Assembly: GCA_964634205.1 (NCBI GenBank)
Contig: CAZWKE010000011.1
Location: 1-64,000, forward strand
Reading direction: 5' to 3'
DNA: 64,000 nt
Source of the DNA: JAFGGG01 sp964634205
GTDB taxonomy: Bacteria; Spirochaetota; Spirochaetia; SZUA-6; RPPD01
Part shown: in pieces, positions 34,051 through 42,514 of the stretch
How the letters are laid out: every line of letters starts with the position of its first letter
Numbering within the stretch: position 1 is the first letter of the stretch
The notes under the pieces: model-generated
Database searches by the model: none
Told to the model about the DNA's origin: nothing
What the model saw: only the letters and a program-made list of their open reading frames with translations
Made by a program: the position numbers and the translations under genes

Positions 34051-34835
34051 TATCCCCCCGCCTTTATCCCCTGAAAAATCCGCAGGAGCTGTACAAAACT
34101 GGATTCTATCAGCCGCGCACATGCTTCCATAAAAAACGGCAGCGAAAGAAACAACACAACAAACGCCACCCCGATGGCGATAGGAAATCCCAACATCAGC
34201 AGGTTCATTTGCGGCGCCGCTTTGGCCAGAAGCCCCATGCAGACCGAGACCAGGAACAAGGTTCCCAAAATGGGGAAGGCAATGGTAATGGCGCTTTCGA
34301 ACAGGCTTCCCAGGCTGCCGGCGAAAAGTCTCATCAAAAATTCTCTGCCCCCCACCAGATCCTGTGCCCGCAGCGACTTAAAAGAGCGATAAACACCGGT
34401 GAGAAATACCTTCTGGAATCCTCCGATCGTAATAAAGGCGAACATACCGATTATGTTTAAAAGCTGTCCCATCAGCGGCACCTCAATCTGGGCCAGGGGA
34501 TCAAAAACCGAAGACGCGCCGAATCCCATCTGCAGGGAAAAAAACCTGCCCGCAACCTGAAAGGCCACATATATCAGTGCCAGGAAAAAGCCGGTGATAA
34601 TACCGATAAACAACTCTCCGATAACCAAGAGGAAATAATCAACTACATCGGGCGGTAAGGTGAATCCCAGGGAACTCACCCACGGGTAGACGGTAACCGA
34701 GGCAAAAAGGGCAAGACCGATCTTGGCTATTCGCGGGATTGCACTTGATGACAAAAGCGGCGCAACGCTCACCATTGCAAAAATCCGTACAAATATGAGA
34801 AGAAATATCTGAAACTGTAAAATATAAGACGCTAT
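34050..34835 (-). CDS. fliR: flagellar export gate protein FliR, probable ATA start
   Basis: Starting at the first ATG (34775) gives 241 residues and removes most of the first membrane helix. The frame is open further upstream to a TAA. The added sequence ASYILQFQIFLLIFVRIFAM fits the FliR N-terminus and brings the length to 261, the usual size. There is no ATG, GTG or TTG in the extension. An ATA at 34833-34835 sits seven bases after a near-perfect ribosome-binding site (AAGGGGTGA, 34840-34848), so it is the best start. ATT a few codons on is an alternative. FliR forms the gate with FliP and FliQ. Confidence 0.92.
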   Translation of the reverse strand: MASYILQFQIFLLIFVRIFAMVSVAPLLSSSAIPRIAKIGLALFASVTVYPWVSSLGFTLPPDVVDYFLLVIGELFIGIITGFFLALIYVAFQVAGRFFSLQMGFGASSVFDPLAQIEVPLMGQLLNIIGMFAFITIGGFQKVFLTGVYRSFKSLRAQDLVGGREFLMRLFAGSLGSLFESAITIAFPILGTLFLVSVCMGLLAKAAPQMNLLMLGFPIAIGVAFVVLFLSLPFFMEACARLIESSFVQLLRIFQGIKAGG

Positions 34836-34839
34836 TCTC

Positions 34840-34848
34840 TCACCCCTT
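34840..34848 (-). promoter_or_regulatory. ribosome-binding site deciding the fliR start
   Basis: AAGGGGTGA, one base off the AGGAGGTGA complement of 16S rRNA. It lies 4-7 bases before ATA 34835 and directly after the fliQ stop codon. No standard start codon follows it in the fliR frame for 20 codons. Confidence 0.65.
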
Positions 34849-34850
34849 TA

Positions 34851-35117
34851 TCAGTGAATCGTCGATATATGCTGAAATAATCGTATGGTAAACTGTACCA
34901 TCGAGGTTATGATCCATGGACCGAAAAATATCAATGCGCCCAGGATCGCGGCAATTTTGGGAACAAACGTCAGTGTCTGCTCCTGAATACTGGTAGTTGC
35001 CTGGATGATCGAGATAATCAACCCCGTGATCATTCCGATCAGTAATATGGGAGCGGCGACAATCAAAACCTGAAGCACCCCGCCCCGTAAAAGATTTATT
35101 GCCATTCCTAAACTCAT
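34851..35117 (-). CDS. fliQ: flagellar export gate protein FliQ
   Basis: An 88-residue protein with two membrane helices. AAPILLIGMITGLIISIIQA and TSIQEQTLTFVPKIAAILGA are the conserved FliQ segments. It forms the export gate with FliP and FliR. AAGGAGG precedes the ATG. Confidence 0.96.
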   Translation of the reverse strand: MSLGMAINLLRGGVLQVLIVAAPILLIGMITGLIISIIQATTSIQEQTLTFVPKIAAILGALIFFGPWIITSMVQFTIRLFQHISTIH

Positions 35118-35140
35118 AACTCCTCCTTATACCATACCGG

Positions 35141-35926
35141 TCACATAAAACTCTTTACCAACTGCATAGTTATCAGACTCCATCCGTCCACCAGGACAAA
35201 CAGAATCAGTTTAAACGGCAGCGAAATCATAATCGGCGGCAGCATGATCATGCCCATCGACATTAAAGTCGAGGCCACAACCATATCGATGACAATAAAG
35301 GGAATAAATAGCATAATCCCTATTTTAAAGGCGATGCCCAGTTCACTCAAAATAAACGCGGGAATGAGTACGTGAATAGGGACATCCCCTTTTGTTTTCG
35401 GTTTTGGATAATTTCCCAGTTTCAAAAAGAGCTCGACGTTTTTATGGTCATTCCCCAGTTGTCTCCACATGAATGCTTTTATGGGCTTTTCCGCGTTTTC
35501 ATACATTTTTTCAATACCGATCTGTCCATCGGCAAAGGGCTTAAACGCTGTATCATAAACAGCGCTGAATGTGGGCCACATAATAAAAAGAGTAAGAAAA
35601 AGCGCAATCCCCATCATTACCTGTGTCGGCGGTACGTTCTGCAGGGAGAGTGATCTGGTGATAAAATTAAAGACAATTGCGATGCGTAGAAACGCGGTGG
35701 TAAGTATCAGGAGTGAGGGCGCCAGTGTAATCACGGAAAGCAGCAGTAGCAACTGCAGCGACAGAGCGACCTCCTGATTATTATTGGCGTTTCTGATACC
35801 TATATTTACATAGGGAATATTTATATTGGTGTTTGTATTAGTGCCGGTACTTGTATTATTCTGCGCGTACATGGCTCCGACACTGCAGCTAAAAAGCAGA
35901 ACAACAAGTAGAAATATTTTTTTCAT
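35141..35926 (-). CDS. fliP: flagellar export gate protein FliP
   Basis: A 261-residue protein with a cleavable signal peptide (MKKIFLLVVLLFSCSVGAMYA), then membrane helices. LRIAIVFNFITRSLSLQNVPP and FIPFIVIDMVVASTLMSMGM are the conserved FliP blocks. GGGAGGGGAC is directly upstream of the ATG. A short Thr/Asn-rich stretch (NTSTGTNTNTNINIP) follows the signal peptide. Confidence 0.96.
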   Translation of the reverse strand: MKKIFLLVVLLFSCSVGAMYAQNNTSTGTNTNTNINIPYVNIGIRNANNNQEVALSLQLLLLLSVITLAPSLLILTTAFLRIAIVFNFITRSLSLQNVPPTQVMMGIALFLTLFIMWPTFSAVYDTAFKPFADGQIGIEKMYENAEKPIKAFMWRQLGNDHKNVELFLKLGNYPKPKTKGDVPIHVLIPAFILSELGIAFKIGIMLFIPFIVIDMVVASTLMSMGMIMLPPIMISLPFKLILFVLVDGWSLITMQLVKSFM

Positions 35927-35956
35927 GTCCCCTCCCAGGTTTTTTATCGTGACTTC

Positions 35957-36544
35957 TTATTTATTCAATTTCTGCAGCCTACTCCTTTGTTCCTTCATAA
36001 AATTAATGCTGTTGTTTATCACCTGTTTTTTCTGCTGCCTGCGGGTTAAAAAACCGGTAATCATATCACCGAACCCTTTTACCGGATTTACCCGTGCCTG
36101 ACTTGCCTTGAGTTTCAGATTATCTCTGGTTTCCTTGTCTGATATTTCCGATATCAATGACAATGATTCATTGGAAGATCCTATTAAGTACACGGATCCG
36201 CCGACCTCGATGAGATGCAGCACTTTATTACCGGTTATTATTTTTGAACCCATAATCGTGATCATTTCGTTCTCAACGATCTTTTTTGTCATACCCTTTT
36301 TAATGGCATAAAAGATGACAACAATAATGATAACGACGACGCCCAGCCCCAGAACCATTGAGAGATAATCCCACAATGTCGGGCCGACCGGTTCGATGTT
36401 CTGTGATGCCGGTGAGTCTGCCGAGGCGGTATTGCTGTCCGCCGCGTAGTTTTCGTCAAGGATATTCGTCTTATCCTGTGCATACAGTGACAAACAACCT
36501 ATTACTAGTAATGTAATGATTAATATAAGAGTGTGTGTTTTCAG
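35957..36544 (-). CDS. fliO: FliO/FliZ flagellar export assembly protein, probable CTG start
   Basis: A 195-residue protein when started at CTG 36544. Its N-terminus then reads MKTHTLILIITLLVIGCLSLYAQ, a full signal peptide. GGGAGGGG is four bases upstream of the CTG, like the site of the next gene fliP. The first standard codon is a TTG (36493) with no ribosome-binding site and would remove the signal peptide. After an acidic periplasmic stretch comes one membrane helix (LSMVLGLGVVVIIIVVIFYA) and a cytoplasmic FliO domain (VLHLIEVGGSVYLIGSSNES). FliO assists FliP ring assembly. VIGC could also be a lipobox. Confidence 0.88.
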   Translation of the reverse strand: MKTHTLILIITLLVIGCLSLYAQDKTNILDENYAADSNTASADSPASQNIEPVGPTLWDYLSMVLGLGVVVIIIVVIFYAIKKGMTKKIVENEMITIMGSKIITGNKVLHLIEVGGSVYLIGSSNESLSLISEISDKETRDNLKLKASQARVNPVKGFGDMITGFLTRRQQKKQVINNSINFMKEQRSRLQKLNK

Positions 36545-36548
36545 TGTT

Positions 36549-36556
36549 CCCCTCCC
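36549..36556 (-). promoter_or_regulatory. ribosome-binding site deciding the fliO start
   Basis: GGGAGGGG followed by AACA and then CTG. The same purine-rich block precedes fliP (GGGAGGGGAC-ATG) and ftsZ, where it is used with ATG. Confidence 0.65.
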
Positions 36557-36576
36557 GATACTGAAAATCTGTGTCT

Positions 36577-36605
36577 ATTATGACACGCAAAACGTTTTCT
36601 GTCAA
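36577..36605 (-). promoter_or_regulatory. internal sigma-70 promoter before fliO, with a palindrome over the -10
   Basis: In the 80-base gap between fliY and fliO, TTGACA (36600-36605), 17 bases, CATAAT (36577-36582) on the minus strand. GTGTC and GACAC flank the -10 as a 5-bp inverted repeat with a 6-base centre, a possible operator. This is one of the widest gaps in the motility cluster. Confidence 0.7.
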
Positions 36606-36624
36606 TTACAAAATTATTGTTTTT

Positions 36625-37743
36625 TTATTTTAAATCCGCCATCCTCTCAAGGGGAGATACAATCTCGGTAACACGGACGCCGAAGTTTTCGTCGATTACC
36701 ACGACCTCTCCTTTGGCAATAAGTTTATGATTTACCAAAATATCGACCGGTTCACCGGCCAGTTTATCCAACTCAATTATTGTGCCTTCACCTATTCCCA
36801 AAATATCCCGAATTAGCTTTTTTGTCCTTCCCAACTCTACGGTCATTTCCATATATACGTCCATCAACAAGCCGATGTTACTCTGCTCCTGGGATGACTG
36901 CGATGACTGCAGATTGGGAAACTGGACGGACTGCACATTCGGTGTGGACATCATACTGTTTAACCCCTCAAGGATGGACTGGTCTCCGCCCTGCACGGAA
37001 TCTCCGCCCCCTGAATTTGACATTCCTTTTGCCATAGTATCTCCTTTACTGCCCATTTTACTTCCCGCCAGGGCCGGCTGACCGGTAGCCATACCGCTTC
37101 CCGTTGACCTTGCCACCACCTCTTTTACCGATGACAATGCAAACAACTCAATCAATACCGCGGGTTTCTCCCCCTCTATTGAGATGGGGTACTGCACTTT
37201 TACCACACTGTCGCCGGCAGGAAGCTTGACCTTTCCTTTTTTTACCTTGTTACATTGGGCGGGCGATATCATTACCGTTTGATTGATCTGATTTCCCAGG
37301 GTAGTCGCAATGGTTCCGACAATGTTCGAGATCGCCTCGGCAACTCCGGAAAGGGCGGCCTCGTTCAGGTCCACATCCTTCTGCCCCATGATAAAACCGG
37401 CCAGTTTTTTGGCGATGTCCGGATCAAGCAGGAATGAGTGCTCACCAACCAACCCGTCCGTAAAATCAATTTTTACCTCTATCACATCATTCATAAGCTC
37501 GGCCAGCATCTGCTGCTTGGATTTTACCTCGACATTCGGCGCGCCTATGATCACGGATTTGCCGGTCACCATGGAAATATTGGAACTCTGAGATTCAACC
37601 GTTCCCTGCATGACCGATTTAAAGAGATCTATTTCGTTAGTATCCAGCGGTCCGGCACTGCTTACCGTTGTGGAATCGGTGATCTCTTCGGTTCCCTGTA
37701 ATAAAGCGTCTATTTCATCCTGTGAAAGATAGCCTTCACTCAT
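36625..37743 (-). CDS. fliY: flagellar switch protein FliY (CheC-like plus FliN domain)
   Basis: A 372-residue protein. The N-terminus MSEGYLSQDEIDALLQG is shared with FliM. A CheC-like region follows (NEAALSGVAEAISNIVGTIA), then a Gly/Ser/Gln-rich linker (about 225-285), and a C-terminal FliN domain (VYMEMTVELGRTKKLIRDIL, GEVVVIDENFGVRVTEIV). It is part of the C-ring; in Gram-positive bacteria FliY is also a CheY-P phosphatase. It starts two bases after the fliM stop. Confidence 0.94.
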   Translation of the reverse strand: MSEGYLSQDEIDALLQGTEEITDSTTVSSAGPLDTNEIDLFKSVMQGTVESQSSNISMVTGKSVIIGAPNVEVKSKQQMLAELMNDVIEVKIDFTDGLVGEHSFLLDPDIAKKLAGFIMGQKDVDLNEAALSGVAEAISNIVGTIATTLGNQINQTVMISPAQCNKVKKGKVKLPAGDSVVKVQYPISIEGEKPAVLIELFALSSVKEVVARSTGSGMATGQPALAGSKMGSKGDTMAKGMSNSGGGDSVQGGDQSILEGLNSMMSTPNVQSVQFPNLQSSQSSQEQSNIGLLMDVYMEMTVELGRTKKLIRDILGIGEGTIIELDKLAGEPVDILVNHKLIAKGEVVVIDENFGVRVTEIVSPLERMADLK

Positions 37744-37744
37744 T

Positions 37745-38770
37745 CTATTCTTCCCCCTCTACTTTTAGTTCTTCGAACTCTTCCGCCTTTGTCTCTTCCA
37801 GTTTTTTTACCACCTGGATAGCCGCTTTATTACCGATGATCCCCGGTCTGCAGAGGAATTTTTTTCTGTCACCTATTTTCAAGGCCATCGGATCATTTGT
37901 TCTGACATTAGGCAGCCTGATCACATCGCCCTTTTTCAGGGCCAGCACGTCCTTAACCTTGAGCATCATGCCCCCGATTTCCGCCACAATATTCACGCTG
38001 ACGGTTTCCAGACGTTCCCTTAAGATGTTGAGGTTTTCGGTGGTTGTGCCCCTCCGTACCGAGGAATACCAGTACTGGGCTGAAAGCTTGGAAATAATCG
38101 GTTCAATGGTAAGATACGGAATACAGAAGTTCATCAACCCGTCAACATCACCTACTTTGGTTTCCAAGGTAACCAGTACCACCATTTCAGTGGGCGGAAC
38201 AATCTGGGCGAACTGGGGGTTGGTTTCAATCTGTCCCAGCCGCGGTCGCAGATCAATCACCGTACTCCAGGCTTCACGCATATTTCCCAGAATACGCACA
38301 ATGATTCCTTCCATGACCGACTGCTCGATATCGGTCAAATCCCTGGAAAGCTTTGTTTCTTCTCCCTGGCCGCCGAACAGCCTGTCGATAATGGAAAACG
38401 TTACCGAGGGATCAATTTCCAGAATGGCGGACCCTTTCAGTGGGTCCATGTTGATGACCGCCAGGGTCGTGGGATTAGGGATGGATCTGATAAACTCTTC
38501 ATAGGTGAGCTGATCTACCGAGGCAACATGAACATGAACCAGACTGCGCAGCTGCGCCGAAAGCGACGTTGTGGTCAGCCGGGCAAAGGTCTCATGCATG
38601 ATCGATACGGTACGGATCTGATCTTTGGAAAATTTATCCGGCCGCTTAAAATCATATATCTTGATGTTTCTCTGGGCGGGCATGGCCTGGGTTTCAGGTG
38701 TCTCTACCTCCCCTGAAGATATCGCCGAGAGTAGTTGGTCTATTTCATCTTGAGAAAGAACTTCAGTCAT
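37745..38770 (-). CDS. fliM: flagellar motor switch protein FliM
   Basis: A 341-residue protein. The N-terminal CheY-P-binding peptide is VLSQDEIDQLLSAI. The middle CheC-like domain contains FARLTTTSLSAQLRSLVHVH and DRLFGGQGE, and the C-terminal FliN-like domain VLALKKGDVIRLPNVRTNDP. It joins FliG and FliY in the C-ring. A 62-base gap with a TATAAT-like element separates it from fliL. Confidence 0.97.
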   Translation of the reverse strand: MTEVLSQDEIDQLLSAISSGEVETPETQAMPAQRNIKIYDFKRPDKFSKDQIRTVSIMHETFARLTTTSLSAQLRSLVHVHVASVDQLTYEEFIRSIPNPTTLAVINMDPLKGSAILEIDPSVTFSIIDRLFGGQGEETKLSRDLTDIEQSVMEGIIVRILGNMREAWSTVIDLRPRLGQIETNPQFAQIVPPTEMVVLVTLETKVGDVDGLMNFCIPYLTIEPIISKLSAQYWYSSVRRGTTTENLNILRERLETVSVNIVAEIGGMMLKVKDVLALKKGDVIRLPNVRTNDPMALKIGDRKKFLCRPGIIGNKAAIQVVKKLEETKAEEFEELKVEGEE

Positions 38771-38832
38771 CTACGTCCCCATCTTCTATTATATAACTTT
38801 TCCCACTAAAAGAAAAGGCCCCCGGTAATTAC

Positions 38833-39390
38833 TTACTGCGGAAAGGTCTGCAGTTCCTGGACCAGTACGGATTTTATCTTTCCGCTGCGCATTATCTGGT
38901 TCAGGCTGTAGGTAATGTCTCTTTCCAATACACTGAAATTATCTATTGTGAGCTCGCTGGCCTTTTTACTGCCTAATATCTTAAGAATAATATTATGGAT
39001 CTGCGGGTCCCGCTCGTTTATTTCCGTGGTCATGGCATTGTTTCCTTTTTCGTAACCGATAAACACCGTTGCCATGAACATATAGGGTGGATTATCCGAT
39101 GTCTGACCGCGTAATGGTTCAAGGTTTTTGTAAAACTGCAGCACCTCTGTGGAACCGCTTATCTGTTGTGATACCGGCGGCAGTTCCTGTGCGGGAACCC
39201 TGCCCTGCAGGGCAAGCTGAACCGTTAACCAGGCCACCACAATAACCAGTAGTACAACAATAATCCCAATCGCCGCCCATTTTAACGCCTTTAGGACCAG
39301 GGCCGGAACAAATCCGACTTTTCGACCAACCTCAACCTCTTCCGCGGCCTGGTCGGCTTCACTGTCTAAAAACCGATCTTCATCAGCCAT
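38833..39390 (-). CDS. fliL: flagellar stator-associated protein FliL
   Basis: A 185-residue protein with an acidic N-terminus, one membrane helix (WAAIGIIVVLLVIVVAWLTV) and a periplasmic SPFH-like domain (MFMATVFIGYEKGN, RDPQIHNIILKILGSKKASE). FliL surrounds the stator and supports torque. It follows motB. Confidence 0.95.
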   Translation of the reverse strand: MADEDRFLDSEADQAAEEVEVGRKVGFVPALVLKALKWAAIGIIVVLLVIVVAWLTVQLALQGRVPAQELPPVSQQISGSTEVLQFYKNLEPLRGQTSDNPPYMFMATVFIGYEKGNNAMTTEINERDPQIHNIILKILGSKKASELTIDNFSVLERDITYSLNQIMRSGKIKSVLVQELQTFPQ

Positions 39391-39413
39391 TTTATTTCAC
39401 CTCGCTTGCAAAA

Positions 39414-40145
39414 TTATAGATGTCCCGCTGTGAGAATCACTATATCGACCCTCCTGTTATCCGCTCTTCCCTCTTCCGTTAAATTGCTGGAAACGGGAAC
39501 CGTATCGGCAAAACCCGCCTCCTGCAGCCTGTTCTCCGGAACACCATATTCAATCAGATATTTTAAAACATTCAACGCTCTTGCGGCGGACAGGTCCCAA
39601 TTTGTGGGGTACTCCGAACCCTCCGCCATCGGGATATCATCCGTGTGTCCTTCAATCCGTACTTTGCGTTTTCCCACCTCCGGTGATAACAAAAGATCAC
39701 GCACCCGATACAGGACGTCTCTTGCCTGCTCTATTTTTACCTCCGCACTGGTCGGATCAAAAAACAGTTCTCCCGAAAGCGAGACGATGAGTCCGCGTTC
39801 GTCTTCTTTAATCCTGACTTTGCGTGTGGCAATTTCCGGTTGAAACAGGGATACCGCAAGTTTGCGTGCTTTGTCCAGGGCCCGTCCCCGTTCGGTGGAC
39901 GGCAGACTCATAATGTTATTGCCCAACTCGGCCAACTTTCCCACCTGCAGGGTGTTGCCCCCGCTTAACACCCCAAGACCCTGAAATGCCGCCAGGATCA
40001 TCCGCAGTTCACTGCCGTTAATCTCCGCTGTGGTGAACATAACCACGAAAAAAACAAGCAGCAGGGTGGTCATGTCACCGTAGGTGATCATCCAGTAGGG
40101 AGCGCCTTCTTCTTTGGATTTCTTTTTCTTCCGCTTATACGGCAT
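39414..40145 (-). CDS. motB: flagellar stator protein MotB
   Basis: A 243-residue protein. After a lysine-rich head comes the single helix YWMITYGDMTTLLLVFFVVM with the ion-binding Asp24. A plug and an OmpA-like peptidoglycan-binding domain follow (VRIEGHTDDIPMAEGSEYPT, NWDLSAARALNVLKYLI). With MotA it forms the ion channel of the motor. It starts eight bases after motA. Confidence 0.97.
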   Translation of the reverse strand: MPYKRKKKKSKEEGAPYWMITYGDMTTLLLVFFVVMFTTAEINGSELRMILAAFQGLGVLSGGNTLQVGKLAELGNNIMSLPSTERGRALDKARKLAVSLFQPEIATRKVRIKEDERGLIVSLSGELFFDPTSAEVKIEQARDVLYRVRDLLLSPEVGKRKVRIEGHTDDIPMAEGSEYPTNWDLSAARALNVLKYLIEYGVPENRLQEAGFADTVPVSSNLTEEGRADNRRVDIVILTAGHL

Positions 40146-40153
40146 ATCTTCCT

Positions 40154-40936
40154 TTAATCTCTCCCGGATTCCTGTTTAATAGCCTCACGCCTGGCCGGAG
40201 GTAAAAAGGCGATCAGTTTCTCTTCCAGAATACGCGGGTTGTCGCCCTGTTGAATAGAAAGAATTCCCTCTATCATAATCTCTTTGATCAGGCTTTCCGC
40301 CACGTCCCTATCTTCTAATTTATTACCAATAGGAATAAATAGCAAGTTCGCCATGATTGCCCCGTACAGTGTGGTCAGCAGGGCGGTGGCCATTCCCGGG
40401 CCGATAGCGGACTTATCTTCGATATTTCCCATGATTGAAATAAGCCCCAAGAGCGTACCGATCATGCCGAAGGCCGGAGCAAGTTTGCCCCAGTCCTCAA
40501 ATATCTTTATACCGATACCGTGCCGCTCCTGGATCTTACTCAACTCGTTGTACAATACATTCTTTATTATCTCAGGATCGGTACCGTCAACAACAAGCTG
40601 GATTCCTTTGCGCAGGAAATCATCCTCAACCTCATCCAGATCGTCTTCCAGTGCCAGGAGCCCGTCCCGGCGTGCTTTTTCCGAGAAGGCCACCAGGCGG
40701 GAGATAATACGTTCCTCCTCCCAACTGGGGATACTCATAGTCAGGCGGACATACCTGAATATGCCCAAAGTCCGGGCAAGAGGATTTGAGATCATGAGGG
40801 CTGCCAGGGATCCTCCGATAGTAATCAATACGGACGCAGGGTCGATATAGGTGGTAAGCGGCGCACCCATTACTACGATTCCGAAACCGACCAGGACAAA
40901 TCCTGCGATAACGCCTATTATTGTTCCAAGATCCAT
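40154..40936 (-). CDS. motA: flagellar stator protein MotA
   Basis: A 260-residue four-helix protein with MDLGTIIGVIAGFVLVGFGI at the start, the cytoplasmic loop containing ARRDGLLALEDDLDEVEDDF, and PAFGMIGTLLGLISI with the conserved Pro of helix 3. Whether protons or sodium drive it cannot be read directly. Confidence 0.97.
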   Translation of the reverse strand: MDLGTIIGVIAGFVLVGFGIVVMGAPLTTYIDPASVLITIGGSLAALMISNPLARTLGIFRYVRLTMSIPSWEEERIISRLVAFSEKARRDGLLALEDDLDEVEDDFLRKGIQLVVDGTDPEIIKNVLYNELSKIQERHGIGIKIFEDWGKLAPAFGMIGTLLGLISIMGNIEDKSAIGPGMATALLTTLYGAIMANLLFIPIGNKLEDRDVAESLIKEIMIEGILSIQQGDNPRILEEKLIAFLPPARREAIKQESGRD

Positions 40937-40941
40937 GTATA

Positions 40942-41139
40942 TTACTCCTCGTTCTTAAAGGCCCCAATCAGCCTTCTGTACTCAATTATCCGTGTAAACA
41001 CAGACTGGTAGTCTTCTTTGACCACCAGTCTTTTTCCGGAAAGCATGATAAGTGTGGTATCGGGATTACATTCGATGTACTCTATCTGATGCGGATTGAT
41101 ATAAAATATTTTTCCATCCAGCCTTGTTACTTCAATCAT
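40942..41139 (-). CDS. flbD: FlbD family flagellar protein
   Basis: A 65-residue protein (MIEVTRLDGKIFYINPHQIE, YIECNPDTTLIMLSGKRLVV). Small FlbD (SwrD-like) proteins occur between flgE and motA in spirochaetes and Gram-positives and promote motor torque in Bacillus. It lies 19 bases after flgE and five before motA. Confidence 0.95.
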   Translation of the reverse strand: MIEVTRLDGKIFYINPHQIEYIECNPDTTLIMLSGKRLVVKEDYQSVFTRIIEYRRLIGAFKNEE

Positions 41140-41158
41140 GTGTCACGATTATTCATCC

Positions 41159-42511
41159 TTATCTCTTCAGTGTCAATATTTCCTGCAGCATCTGGTCGGA
41201 AGTTGTGATCGAACGTGAGTTGGCCTGAAACCCTCTCTGGGTAACAATCATGTCGACAAACTGCTCCGCCAGGTCCACATTACTCATTTCCAGTGTTCCC
41301 GAAATTATCTTTCCCTTGCCTTCTGTACCCGAAGGGCTGACCAGTGCAATACCGGAGTTATTAGATACAATATAATTATTCTCACCGGCTTTCTCAAGCC
41401 CCCCGGGGTTGGTAAACGTGGCCAGGGCGACCTGTCCTAATGCACGGTTCGTGCCGTTGGAATACACGCCGGTGATCACTCCGTTCTGATCGATTTTAAA
41501 ATCTTCGAGATAGCCCAGACCATAACCGTCCTGCTTGATGGCTTTGGTGGTAAAGGTATCCGCGGCCTGAGTTATGCCGTTTGCCTGGCCCGAAGTGCCG
41601 AGTGTCAGGTTAAAGGTCTGTGTGGCCGCCGGCGCCGTGCCCGGCACATTATAGGTTACCGGGATCTGCAGCACGCCTTGGTTAATGGCTTCACCGTCCG
41701 CATCGGTAACCGAGATAATGTTCCCGTTATTATCAAAGTTCAGGGTAAAGGTATTTGCTCCCGCGCCGGCACCAAGATTGGCCGTGGCGTCCGCACCGTC
41801 TACGGTTGTGGTAACGATCCATTGATTGTTTACATCGGGAGATTTCGCAAAATTAAGCCGCAGCTCATGTGTATTTCCCAGGGAGTCGTAGATCTGAATG
41901 GTTGCGGTATGGGTGTTTTCCAGTACGGTTTTCGGAGAGGCACCTTCCGGAACGGCTATAGCCCGCTGATCAAGGTTACAACGATAGGTGATGTCGGCAG
42001 TGGCCCTGGGAAGATCTTTGCTGTAGACGGGAATAACCATGTCTTCCATATCTCCGGAGGTGTTGATCACGTTTTCTCCTCCCTGGTTATGCGCCACCCA
42101 ACCCTGTACTCTCATGCCGTTTGCCGGGTTGACAAGTCTTCCGTTTTCATCAAGCGAAAACGCCCCGGCCCTGGTATAAAACTGCCGGTCACCGTCTTTC
42201 ACGATAAAAAATCCATCGCCGCTGATGGCCAGGTCGGTTTTTTTACCGGTGGTTTGCAGGCTTCCCTGGGTGTGTATGGTATCGATCGCGGAAACCAACA
42301 TACCCAGCCCGACCTGCTTCGGATTAACACCGCCCACCTCATCGGTCGGCTTCGCCGCACCGGAGATCATCTGCGAGAGCATATCCTGAAAGGTCACCCG
42401 GCTTTTTTTAAACCCGGTGGTATTTACATTGGCAATGTTATTACCAATGACGTCCATCCTAATCTGATGGTTTTGTAATCCGGCAACACCGGAGTAGAGT
42501 GATCGCATCAT
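41159..42511 (-). CDS. flgE: flagellar hook protein FlgE
   Basis: A 450-residue hook subunit. The N-terminal MRSLYSGVAGLQNHQIRMDV and IGNNIANVNTTGFKKSR, and the C-terminal SNVDLAEQFVDMIVTQRGFQ and ANSRSITTSDQMLQEILTLK, form the D0 coiled coil. The middle domains hold Lys165 and Cys178 (VYSKDLPRA and TYRCNLDQ), the spacing of the residues joined as lysinoalanine in Treponema hooks. It follows flgD by three bases. Confidence 0.97.
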   Translation of the reverse strand: MMRSLYSGVAGLQNHQIRMDVIGNNIANVNTTGFKKSRVTFQDMLSQMISGAAKPTDEVGGVNPKQVGLGMLVSAIDTIHTQGSLQTTGKKTDLAISGDGFFIVKDGDRQFYTRAGAFSLDENGRLVNPANGMRVQGWVAHNQGGENVINTSGDMEDMVIPVYSKDLPRATADITYRCNLDQRAIAVPEGASPKTVLENTHTATIQIYDSLGNTHELRLNFAKSPDVNNQWIVTTTVDGADATANLGAGAGANTFTLNFDNNGNIISVTDADGEAINQGVLQIPVTYNVPGTAPAATQTFNLTLGTSGQANGITQAADTFTTKAIKQDGYGLGYLEDFKIDQNGVITGVYSNGTNRALGQVALATFTNPGGLEKAGENNYIVSNNSGIALVSPSGTEGKGKIISGTLEMSNVDLAEQFVDMIVTQRGFQANSRSITTSDQMLQEILTLKR

Positions 42512-42514
42512 AAT

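Noticed and set aside
37722..38504. 260-codon plus-strand frame opposite fliM
   Set aside because: It lies wholly antisense to a clear fliM gene, has no ribosome-binding site and resembles no protein; it is a product of codon bias.
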